A DNA stretch of 5,069 nucleotides from Actinomycetota bacterium (lineage in GTDB: Bacteria; Actinomycetota; Thermoleophilia; Solirubrobacterales; Thermoleophilaceae). Where the stretch lies: positions 1 to 5,069 of the forward strand of contig VAWV01000080.1 of NCBI GenBank assembly GCA_005883295.1, written 5' to 3'. Below the pieces are notes generated by a model. It saw only the letters and a list, made by a program, of their open reading frames with translations. It was not told the DNA's origin and ran no database searches. Shown piece by piece: positions 1-5,069 of the stretch; positions within the stretch are counted from its first letter, which is position 1; every line of letters starts with the position of its first letter. Made by a program: the position numbers and the translations under genes.

Positions 1-1638
1 GGCGTGGAGGCCGACATCGACCGTTCAGTGGAGAAGATCGGCGCGGTCCCGACGCTGAACGACGTCCTGCTGCCGGCGATGAAGGAGGTGGGCGACAAGT
101 TCGGGGCCGGCGAGCTGATCCTGCCGTTCGTGCTCCAGTCGGCGGAGGTCATGAAGCGCGCCGTGGCCCAGCTCGAGAAGTACCTCGACAAGATCGAGGG
201 CTACACGAAGGGCACGGTCGTGCTGGCCACCGTGTTCGGCGACGTGCACGACATCGGCAAGTCGCTGGTCAACACGATCCTGACCAACAACGGCTACACG
301 GTCGTGGACCTGGGCAAGCAGGTGCCGATCTCGACCATCCTCGACGCCGCCCAGGAGCACGACGCCACGGCGATCGGCCTCTCGGCGCTGCTCGTGTCGA
401 CCTCGAAGCAGATGCCGGCGTGCATCGGCGAGTTGCACGAGAAGGGCCTCGGCTATCCCGTGCTCATCGGCGGCGCGGCGATCAACCGCGACTTCGGGCG
501 CCGTGCGCTGTACCCCAAGGGCAAGGAGTCCGACGAGATCTACGAGCCCGGCGTCTTCTACTGCAAGGACGCCTTCGAGGGCCTCGGGGTGATGGACCAG
601 CTGGTGGACGGCGACGCGCATGCGGCGCTCGTCGAGAAGATCCGCGCCGAGGCGCAGGGCCTGCGTGAGAAGGGCCCTGAGCCCGAGGAGGCGCCCACCG
701 ATGACGACTCCGTTCGCTCGGCGGCGCGCACCGACAACCCGGTGCCCGAGCCACCCTTCTGGGGGGTGCGCGAGATCCCGGTCGACCTCAACGAGGTCTT
801 CCCGCACCTCGACCTGCACGTGCTCTTCAAGCTCCACTGGGGCGGCCGCGGCGTGAAGGGCGAAGCCTGGGAGGCGCTCCTGCGCGACGAGTTCCGCCCG
901 ACGCTACGGCGGCTCTGGGAAGAGCAGGACTTCATCGAGCCGCGCGCGCTGCTGGGCTACTTCCCGGTCGCGTCGCAGGGCAACGAGCTGATCGTGTTCG
1001 ATCCCGACGATCCCGAGCGCGAGCTCGAGCGGCTGGTCTTCCCCCGGCAGCCCGGCCACGACCGCATCTGCCTCGCCGACTTCTACCGCTCACTCGACTC
1101 GGGCGAGCGCGATGTGGCCGCGATCCAGGCCGTCACCGCCGGCCCGAAGGTCACCGAGGTGGTGCAGCGGCTCGAGCGCGAGGGAGAGTTCACCGAGCAG
1201 CTGTACGTCCACGGCCTCGGCGTCCAGGTGGCCGAGGGGATGGCGGAGTGGCTGCACTCGGAGGTGCGGCGGGAGCTCGGGATCCTGCCCTCGCAGGGCC
1301 GCCGCTACTCGTGGGGTTACCCAGCCTGCCCGGAGCAGTCCGAGCACGAGAAGGTCTTCCGCCTCCTCGACGCGCCGCGGATCGGGCTGTCGCTCTCGAG
1401 CGGCTACGCCCTCGAGCCCGAGCAGTCAACGCTGGCGATCGTCGCCCACCACCCGCAGGCGGCCTACTTCGGGATGAAGAGCGGCAAGCTCTCCGACAAG
1501 CCCGCGCCCGACCAGATCATCGCCGACCCCCGGCGACGGAAGGGCCACCGGATCCTCGACGGGAAGATGTCCTTCGACGATTCGGAGAACTACGAGGACG
1601 ACCCGGAGTCGGAGGAACCCGGTCAGGCCGCTGCCTAG
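1..1638 (+). CDS. metH: Cobalamin-dependent methionine synthase, C-terminal part (5' truncated by window edge)
   Basis: MetH transfers a methyl group from methyl-tetrahydrofolate to homocysteine through enzyme-bound cobalamin, in the cytoplasm; this piece carries the B12-binding and reactivation modules. Numbering from the GTG codon at position 4: the helical cap covers about residues 1-70, with F33 and L40 matching the E. coli cap residues F708/L715. The Rossmann B12 domain follows at about 70-205, with DVHDIG at 80-85 (H82 is the lower cobalt ligand), GLS at 125-127 and an IGG loop. An acidic linker leads to the AdoMet activation domain, about 250-490, with D270 in the place of E. coli D946 and the RxxxGYxxCP motif at R434-P443. 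The last ~53 residues are a hydrophilic, acidic tail. The frame is open to base 1 and the homocysteine and folate domains are absent, so the true start lies upstream and the GTG is internal. The stop is TAG at 1636-1638. Family assignment is very secure. Confidence 0.95.
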   Translation, partial: GVEADIDRSVEKIGAVPTLNDVLLPAMKEVGDKFGAGELILPFVLQSAEVMKRAVAQLEKYLDKIEGYTKGTVVLATVFGDVHDIGKSLVNTILTNNGYTVVDLGKQVPISTILDAAQEHDATAIGLSALLVSTSKQMPACIGELHEKGLGYPVLIGGAAINRDFGRRALYPKGKESDEIYEPGVFYCKDAFEGLGVMDQLVDGDAHAALVEKIRAEAQGLREKGPEPEEAPTDDDSVRSAARTDNPVPEPPFWGVREIPVDLNEVFPHLDLHVLFKLHWGGRGVKGEAWEALLRDEFRPTLRRLWEEQDFIEPRALLGYFPVASQGNELIVFDPDDPERELERLVFPRQPGHDRICLADFYRSLDSGERDVAAIQAVTAGPKVTEVVQRLEREGEFTEQLYVHGLGVQVAEGMAEWLHSEVRRELGILPSQGRRYSWGYPACPEQSEHEKVFRLLDAPRIGLSLSSGYALEPEQSTLAIVAHHPQAAYFGMKSGKLSDKPAPDQIIADPRRRKGHRILDGKMSFDDSENYEDDPESEEPGQAAA

Positions 1639-1680
1639 CTCCGTCTCAAGGGCGCCGGCGACGCCGCCGATACCCGCGAC

Positions 1681-2250
1681 GTGGACCGCATGCAGTTCCA
1701 GGACACCGGCGCCGTGCGCGCGCGGACGTCCGACACCCTGCCCCCGATCGCTCCCTCGCCGTCCCAGAGTCCCGCGGGCTCGCGGCGGCCGGTGCTGGCG
1801 ATCGCCGCGCTCCTGTTCGCCGGCGCGCTCGCGCTCGTCCTGACGCAGTTCGCGGGCGGCGCGCAAAGCGACCAGGCCCGCCAGGTGACGCAGGTGGTGC
1901 GGACCTACGAGACCGCGATCATGACCGGCGACGGCGAGACCGCGTGCAGGCAGCTCACCCCCGTCGCCATGAACCAGCTCCTCCGGATGTCCGCCGGCGT
2001 CGGCCAGGGCGGGACCTGCAAGCAGGTAGGCAACGCGATGAAGCGCTACGTCGACACCCTTGTGGCACAGGCGTCGCCCCCGAAGGTGGCCGAGGCGCGC
2101 CGCCTCATCCAGGACCCCCCGGTCAGGATCCTCGCCGTGAACGGTGACCACGCGACCGCCCAGATCGCGGGCCAGAGCGACAAGCCGATCCGGCTCGTGC
2201 GCGTCGGCGGGGGCTGGAAAATCTCCTCGTTCCCCTTTACCGGCCAGTAG
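1681..2250 (+). CDS. Membrane-anchored extracytoplasmic protein of unknown function (possible NTF2-like fold)
   Basis: I do not recognise a named family. The 189-residue product has a cytoplasmic, Pro/Ser-rich N-terminus (1-36) ending in Arg-Arg, one hydrophobic segment at about 37-57, and an outside domain of about 130 residues. The outside domain opens with a helix (VTQVVRTYETAIMTGDGETAC), has cysteines at C89 and C113 that could form a disulfide, and ends in strand-like segments (VRILAVNGDHATAQIAG, then IRLVRVGGGWKISSF). A helix, a 'GD..TAC..L' turn and a final 'GGWKI' strand resemble NTF2/SnoaL-like or DUF4878-like domains of actinobacterial cell-surface proteins; this is inference. No lipobox is visible. 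The start is GTG at 1681; ATG at 1690 (M4) is possible. Neither has a clear Shine-Dalgarno; the nearest purine run, AAGGG at 1648-1652, is too far. It lies 42 bases after metH, in the same frame, and 17 bases before the beta-helix gene. G/C-rich third positions support it as real. Confidence 0.82.
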   Translation: MDRMQFQDTGAVRARTSDTLPPIAPSPSQSPAGSRRPVLAIAALLFAGALALVLTQFAGGAQSDQARQVTQVVRTYETAIMTGDGETACRQLTPVAMNQLLRMSAGVGQGGTCKQVGNAMKRYVDTLVAQASPPKVAEARRLIQDPPVRILAVNGDHATAQIAGQSDKPIRLVRVGGGWKISSFPFTGQ

Positions 2251-2260
2251 CACCCTGTTA

Positions 2261-2286
2261 AGGGAGCTTGACCCGGGGTGCCGGGT
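2261..2286 (+). promoter_or_regulatory. Shine-Dalgarno-like AGGGAG and small hairpin at the start of the beta-helix gene
   Basis: AGGGAG at 2261-2266 is the only good ribosome-binding-like sequence in the 17-base gap, but it is a single base from the TTG at 2268. Directly after the TTG, ACCCGG (2271-2276) and CCGGGT (2281-2286) form a perfect 6-bp stem with a GGTG loop. The hairpin could affect initiation, or could simply reflect the GC content. It has no T-tract, so it is not a classical terminator for the preceding gene. Function is inferred and weak. Confidence 0.25.
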
Positions 2287-3926
2287 TCGATCTACTTCGC
2301 ACCCTGGTACGGCGAGCTCGACACCTGCTCGGGGCCACCGTCGCCCTTCTCGTGTTCGCGCCGGCGGCGCACGCCGTCACGTACAACGTCACCACGACCG
2401 CCGATCAGGCCGACGTGGGCGCGTGCTTCGTCGGCGATCCGAGCTGCTCGCTGCGTGAAGCGGTTATCGCCGCGAACACCGCCGGCACCGACGACACGAG
2501 CAACAAGGGCGATCTCGACGTTCTCAACAACGGCAAGCTCACGATCACGGGCGCCGGAGCCCGGAGCACGACCATCAACGCGGACAGCATCGACCGCGTC
2601 TTCGACGTCCAGCAACAGGCCGAGCTCCACATCTCCGCCGTAACCATCACCGGCGGGGTCGTGTCGAGCGCCGGCGGCGGCGGCATCCGGATCACGGGGG
2701 ACGCCGCCTCCCCGAACGCAATGGTCTTCATTACCGACTCCACAATCGCCGGCAACCAGGCGCAGACGGGCGGCGGCATCAGCGAGACGGGCAACTCCGA
2801 CCTCACGATCACGGGCTCGACGATCAGCAACAACTTCGCGGCCAACAACGGCGGCGGGATCGACGCCGGCGGCACGACGTTGTCGTTGACGAACTCGACC
2901 GTAAGCAACAACTTCCAGACCGGCTCGCCCACGGCCACCTTCGGCGGCGGTGGACTCTCGAACGCCGGCGCGAGCACCACCCTCACCCACGCGACGATCG
3001 CGTCGAACAGCGCCAAGGTGAGCGGCGGCGGGATCCAGCTCGCAACGGGCTCGGTCTCGTCCAACAACTCGATCGTCTCCGGGAACACCGCCGCGAGCCC
3101 GACCTCGGCCAACTGCGACACCGCGATCACGTCGAACGGCTTCAACCTGGAGCAGGGAGGGACGTGCGGGTTCACCCAGAGCTCCGACGTAAACGGCGAC
3201 CCCAAGCTCGGCGCACTCACCGACAACGGCGGGCCGACCAATACCCAGTTCCCGGCCGCCGGGAGCGCAGCGATCAACGCCGGCGACTCCGGCACCTGCC
3301 CGGCCACCGATCAGCGCGGAGTCTCCCGGCCCCAGCAGGGAGGCTGCGACATCGGCGCGATCGAGGCGGAGCCCGGTGACGTGTCGGTCTCGATCAGCGA
3401 CGCGCCCGACCCCATCCAGGTGAACGACACGCTCAGCTACACGATCACGGTGAAGAACGTCGGGACGACCACGGCCCACGCCGTCAAGGTCACGGACGCC
3501 CTCCCCTCATCGGTCAGTCCCGGAACCAGCAACACCAGCCAGGGATCCCCGTGCTCCGACACGCAGACCGAGGTCTGCAACCTGGGCAACATCCCCGTGG
3601 GCGGCCGCGCGGTGGTCACCCTGCGCGTCCAGGTGCTGCACACAGGCACGATCTCGAACACTGCGACGGCGATCCCCGCGAACGTCGAAGCCAACCTGGC
3701 GAACAACAGCGCGACCGCGACCACGAAGGTCCTGCTCAGGTCCGGGCCCTGCGCCAACCGCAAGGTCGGGACCGCGGGCAACGACACGCTGAACGGGACG
3801 CCCAAGGGCGACCTGCTTCAGGGCCTGAGCGGGAACGACAAGCTCTTTGGGCGGGCGGGCGCCGACTGCCTGGACGGGGGGAACGGGAACGACAGGCTGT
3901 TCGGGGGCTCCGGCAACGACAGCTGA
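2268..3926 (+). CDS. Secreted parallel beta-helix / DUF11 / RTX-repeat protein, frame broken near its C-terminus
   Basis: Probably a secreted or surface protein; substrate and role unknown. Residues 1-36 form a signal peptide: Arg-rich n-region, hydrophobic LLGATVALLVFAP, cleavage after AHA36. C60-N70 (CSLREAVIAAN) is the motif common at the start of such beta-helix proteins. Right-handed beta-helix coils span about 75-330 with xSTI..N..GGGI repeats. Residues 332-366 (AINAGD, DQRG, RP, CDIGAIE) resemble the choice-of-anchor-Q segment that closes these helices. Residues 371-488 are one DUF11-type Ig-like domain (YTITVKNVG, VTDALP, NTATA, NNSATA). RTX calcium-binding repeats start near 501 and are cut by TGA at 3924-3926. 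The reading resumes one frame away (3923-4096); repaired, the protein would be about 609 residues. The start is doubtful: an in-frame TAA at 2259-2261 leaves TTG 2268 as the first candidate, with AGGGAG only one base before it. CTG at 2304 would keep the hydrophobic core. The domain calls are firm; function is not known. Confidence 0.88.
   Translation: MTRGAGFDLLRTLVRRARHLLGATVALLVFAPAAHAVTYNVTTTADQADVGACFVGDPSCSLREAVIAANTAGTDDTSNKGDLDVLNNGKLTITGAGARSTTINADSIDRVFDVQQQAELHISAVTITGGVVSSAGGGGIRITGDAASPNAMVFITDSTIAGNQAQTGGGISETGNSDLTITGSTISNNFAANNGGGIDAGGTTLSLTNSTVSNNFQTGSPTATFGGGGLSNAGASTTLTHATIASNSAKVSGGGIQLATGSVSSNNSIVSGNTAASPTSANCDTAITSNGFNLEQGGTCGFTQSSDVNGDPKLGALTDNGGPTNTQFPAAGSAAINAGDSGTCPATDQRGVSRPQQGGCDIGAIEAEPGDVSVSISDAPDPIQVNDTLSYTITVKNVGTTTAHAVKVTDALPSSVSPGTSNTSQGSPCSDTQTEVCNLGNIPVGGRAVVTLRVQVLHTGTISNTATAIPANVEANLANNSATATTKVLLRSGPCANRKVGTAGNDTLNGTPKGDLLQGLSGNDKLFGRAGADCLDGGNGNDRLFGGSGNDS
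2736..3092 (+). repeat. Beta-helix coil repeat within the secreted protein (about 26-residue period)
   Basis: Five copies of a (D/N/G/H)-(S/A)-(T/I)-(I/V) turn followed by an N-rich loop can be read directly: DSTIAGN at residue 157, GSTISNN at 183, NSTVSNN at 209, HATIASN at 241 and NSIVSGN at 267. The spacings are 26, 26, 32 and 26 residues. GGGI/GGGL lies between copies and marks the intervening coil. The longer third spacing holds a Gly/Thr/Ser insertion (TGSPTATFGGGG). At DNA level only short fragments repeat, such as ctcacgatcacgggc near 2538 and 2802 and agcaacaactt near 2826 and 2903. This is a diverged protein repeat rather than a recent tandem duplication. Confidence 0.75.
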
Positions 3927-4009
3927 ACAGCGGGCCAGGCAACGACACGATCCATGCCAACGACGGCAAGCACGACGCCATCGACTGCGGGAAGGGCAAG
4001 CACGACAAG
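3768..4009 (+). repeat. RTX (haemolysin-type) calcium-binding nonapeptide repeats spanning the frame break
   Basis: The motif GxxGNDxLxG recurs: GTAGNDTLNG, GLSGNDKLFG, GRAGADCLDG, GGNGNDRLFG, GGSGNDS in the first frame, then GPGNDTIHA and GKGKHDKA in the shifted frame. In RTX proteins the Gly and Asp of each nonapeptide bind Ca2+ between turns of a parallel beta-roll, usually folding only outside the cell where calcium is high. Here it forms the C-terminal module of a signal-peptide protein, unlike classical type I-secreted RTX toxins. Short DNA repeats of the form gg(c/g)aacgaca recur at roughly 3778, 3832, 3887, 3912 and 3939. Such repetitive GC-rich DNA is prone both to slippage and to sequencing error, and this is where the frame is lost. 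Confidence 0.8.
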
Positions 4010-4096
4010 GCGTTCGTCGACTCACACGACAGCGTGAAGAACTGCGAGAGCGTGTTTGGTGGCGGAGCACCGGGCGAGGGCGGCGAGGGACCCTAG
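3923..4096 (+). other. Out-of-frame C-terminal remainder of the RTX protein (frameshifted)
   Basis: Read in the frame starting with CTG at 3923, this stretch encodes 57 residues and ends at TAG 4094-4096. It continues the RTX array without a gap: GNDS at the end of the upstream frame is followed here by LNSGPGNDTIHANDG, then DAIDCGKGKHD, and finally VDSHDSVKNCESV. The spacing D..DCG.G..D....D..D.V..CE.V is what I know as the usual ending of RTX-like proteins from this kind of actinobacterium. Re-reading one C (agc then ctg), or restoring one missing base around 3920-3925, fuses the two frames precisely. There is no start codon or ribosome site of its own, so it is unlikely to be a separate gene. 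It is either the lost tail of a recently broken gene or the true end of an intact gene hidden by a one-base sequencing or assembly error. I see no X-XXY-YYZ slippery site at the junction to suggest programmed frameshifting. Confidence 0.85.
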
Positions 4097-4105
4097 CCCT
4101 CGTCG
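4081..4105. terminator. GC-rich hairpin at the convergent gene junction, possible bidirectional terminator
   Basis: CGGCGAGGG (4081-4089) can pair with CCCTCGTCG (4097-4105), giving nine pairs with one G-U wobble on the plus-strand RNA, around a 7-base loop ACCCTAG. On the minus strand the wobble becomes an A-C mismatch, leaving a 6-bp inner stem. The loop contains both convergent stop codons. There is no T-tract on either side, so this is not a standard intrinsic terminator, though U-less hairpins are common 3' ends in high-GC actinobacteria. The left arm is part of a direct repeat (gggcgaggg, cggcgaggg), so alternative pairings exist. Confidence 0.4.
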
Positions 4106-4464
4106 AGCCGCCGCCTGAACGACCCTGACGGAGCAACGTCGGCGCCCGCTCGGCGCGTGCGTCCCGCGAGCTCCGAGTCCGAGGTGACCACCGTGAGCGA
4201 GCCAGGGTCCGCGTCAGCCGCAACCGATTCGGCGATCGCGTCGTCGGCGGCGCCCCGCCCGCCCGCGGCGAAGGCCACCTCCACCCGGCCACCGCCCGGT
4301 AGCTCGAAGGGCCGGCCGTCGAACACCACCGCCACGTCGTCCCCGGTCGCGGCAGCAAATGCCTCGAGCTCGTCGATCAGCTCGCGCTGGGCGCGCGGGC
4401 GGTCGCGCCACCAGCCGGTGGGCCGCGACCCGATCACGTTCATGCCGTCGACGAGCCAGCGCAT
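4093..4464 (-). CDS. NYN-domain (YacP-like) putative ribonuclease
   Basis: The 123-residue cytoplasmic protein consists of one PIN/NYN-type nuclease domain. Visible motifs are VDGMNVIGSRP at 5-15 (acidic D6, and N9), VAVVFDGRP at 44-52 (D49), FAAGGRGAADDAIAE at 65-79 (D74, D75) and VVTSDSEL at 92-99 (D96). Together these give the acidic, metal-binding set expected of NYN/PIN nucleases. B. subtilis Rae1 (YacP), a ribosome-associated mRNA endonuclease, belongs to the same broad family but is longer, so the substrate here is unknown. The start is ATG at 4462-4464; no Shine-Dalgarno is visible before it. It lies 16 bases after the stop of the flippase-like gene and probably shares its transcript. 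Its TAG stop (complement of 4093-4095) overlaps the stop of the opposite-strand RTX tail. Length and motifs look complete. Confidence 0.88.
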   Translation of the reverse strand: MRWLVDGMNVIGSRPTGWWRDRPRAQRELIDELEAFAAATGDDVAVVFDGRPFELPGGGRVEVAFAAGGRGAADDAIAESVAADADPGSLTVVTSDSELAGRTRRAGADVAPSGSFRRRLDEG

Positions 4465-4480
4465 GGCGCCGGCGCCGGGT
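4465..4480 (-). other. Short intergenic spacer of the flippase-NYN pair, GGCGCC palindromes
   Basis: The 16 bases between the two minus-strand genes consist of two abutting GGCGCC palindromes plus GGGT (plus-strand view). No ribosome-binding sequence for the downstream NYN gene can be seen, which suggests translation coupled to the upstream gene or SD-independent initiation. The palindromes may be only a product of the very high GC content. Confidence 0.3.
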
Positions 4481-5069
4481 TTAGGCCTCGGCGCCGTCGC
4501 GCGCTGAGCGCCGCGCCCTCACCGAGAGCTCGACCGGGGTGGCGTGCAGCGCGCGCAGCTTGAGGTCCTTCCACGACATGCCCTCTCCCACGAGCGAGGG
4601 CATGCCGAGCGCAAACGCGGTCGCCACCTCCACCGCCTGGAGGATGATCCCGTAGGCGAACGCGTCGGTGTGATTGATGCCGTACGCGGAGAGGACGGCG
4701 ACGCAGGCCGCCTGGAAGACCCCGATGTTCGAGGGCGTGGCGGGAATCACCGCGGTCACGTTCACGGCGAACAGCACGGCGGCGGCCGCGCCGAGCCCGG
4801 CCTTCTGATCGAGGCCGAGCGCCACCAGCAGCGTGTAGCAGGCGAACCACTGAATGGCCCAGGCGAGCAGCTGCATGAACGCCGCCCAGGCTCCGAGCCG
4901 GGGGTTGCGGAAGACCTTGAGCCCGCGGCGCGCCTCGATCATCGCCGCGCGCAGCTTGGCCACCCAGGGATGGAGGCGGCCGAAGCGCGACCCCGTGCCC
5001 TTGCGCAGCAGCAGGGGCGCCAGCGCCACGAGCCCGAGCGCGGCGATCGGCGCCACGCCCACCAGCACC
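4481..5069 (-). CDS. Flippase-like integral membrane protein (LPG synthase TM family, COG0392), C-terminal part (5' truncated by window edge)
   Basis: This is the C-terminal part of a polytopic membrane protein. Counting from the GTG at 5068, hydrophobic segments lie at about 3-21, 58-85, 91-109, 115-131 and 138-155. The segment VIPATPSNIGVFQ (107-119), followed by AYGI and a LQAVEV..A..LG helix, matches the conserved P-x(n)-G-V-x-E/Q region of the lysylphosphatidylglycerol-synthase transmembrane / YbhN / AglD2 family. Members move or help move lipid-linked molecules across the membrane, and many sit near glycosyltransferases; the cargo here cannot be told. The C-terminal ~40 residues are basic and cytoplasmic-looking (SWKDLKLRALHA, VRARRSARDG). 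The stop is TAA, complement of 4481-4483. The frame is open to the window edge and the family is usually about 300 residues or more, so the real start lies beyond 5069. It heads a probable two-gene operon with the NYN gene. Confidence 0.88.
   Translation of the reverse strand, partial: VLVGVAPIAALGLVALAPLLLRKGTGSRFGRLHPWVAKLRAAMIEARRGLKVFRNPRLGAWAAFMQLLAWAIQWFACYTLLVALGLDQKAGLGAAAAVLFAVNVTAVIPATPSNIGVFQAACVAVLSAYGINHTDAFAYGIILQAVEVATAFALGMPSLVGEGMSWKDLKLRALHATPVELSVRARRSARDGAEA

Noticed and set aside
25..837. 270-codon open frame on the minus strand opposite metH
   Set aside because: It lies fully within the conserved metH coding region, and its translation is Arg/Leu/Val-rich with no recognisable motif; typical antisense shadow.
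1639..1680. Small inverted repeats (CGGCG/CGCCG) in the metH-to-next-gene gap as a terminator or promoter
   Set aside because: Stems are only 4-5 bp, with no T-tract and no recognisable -10/-35; expected by chance in such GC-rich DNA.
1248..2147. 299-codon plus-strand frame crossing the end of metH and the next gene
   Set aside because: The translation is Arg/Pro/Ala-rich and featureless, and it overlaps two better-supported genes in another frame.
2284..2292. GGTTCGATC, resembling a tRNA T-loop (B-box) sequence
   Set aside because: No acceptor, D or anticodon arms can be folded around it; it lies in the signal-peptide coding region.
2268..2296. Possible sigma70-like promoter TTGACC-17-TCTACT
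   Set aside because: It falls inside the coding sequence, downstream of the only plausible start, and the -10 lacks the conserved A at position 2.
2292..3479. Long open frames on the minus strand opposite the beta-helix gene (395 and 300 codons)
   Set aside because: They are a by-product of the high-GC, biased codons of the plus-strand gene. The translations are low-complexity with no recognisable domain, while the plus-strand frame has clear motifs throughout.
3900..3926. Programmed -1 ribosomal frameshift at tcgggggctcc or at the stop
   Set aside because: The G-run does not give a proper X-XXY-YYZ heptamer with a plausible shift into the RTX frame, since shifting there would garble the following GSGNDS repeat. 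No strong downstream pseudoknot is apparent. A single missing base at 3920-3925 explains the data better.
4157..4507. 116-codon plus-strand frame opposite the NYN gene
   Set aside because: The Ser/Ala/Pro-rich translation without motifs is antisense to a gene with clear NYN nuclease motifs.

Overview
The window is very GC-rich, with a strong G/C preference at third codon positions, and it is densely coding. The gene types suggest a high-GC actinobacterium, possibly the Thermoleophilia/Solirubrobacterales lineage. The pointers are a B12-dependent methionine synthase of actinobacterial character, a small NYN protein, and a secreted beta-helix protein ending in RTX repeats with a paired-cysteine tail. 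This placement is inference; the window holds no rRNA or other marker gene.

Layout. (1) Positions 1-1638 (+) hold the C-terminal part of metH: helical cap, cobalamin-binding Rossmann domain and AdoMet reactivation domain. The gene is cut by the left edge. (2) Positions 1681-2250 (+) encode a small membrane-anchored extracytoplasmic protein of unknown function with two cysteines. (3) Positions 2268-3926 (+) encode a large secreted protein: signal peptide, right-handed beta-helix with a roughly 26-residue repeat, a choice-of-anchor-Q-like segment, one DUF11-type Ig-like domain, and RTX calcium-binding repeats. Its frame stops in the middle of the RTX array, and the array clearly continues one frame away up to 4096. 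A single base is therefore missing near 3920-3926, either a real mutation or a sequencing/assembly error. (4) On the minus strand, 4464-4093 encodes a small NYN-domain (YacP-like) putative nuclease. Upstream of it, 5069-4481 (-) holds the C-terminal part of a flippase-like membrane protein (LPG synthase transmembrane family, COG0392), cut by the right edge.

The three plus-strand genes are closely spaced (42 and 17 bases) and could share a transcript, but they have no obvious common function. The two minus-strand genes are 16 bases apart and look like an operon. The two groups converge at 4093-4096, where both TAG stop codons (one per strand) share the palindrome CTAG, which lies in the loop of a GC-rich hairpin. 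The stop involved on the plus strand is that of the frameshifted RTX tail, which supports the tail as the gene's original end.

I find no convincing new multi-gene system, mobile element, CRISPR array or RNA gene. The most useful points are the frameshifted secreted protein, the shared-stop convergent junction, and the poorly defined translation start of the beta-helix gene. No gene-free stretch exceeds 42 bases.
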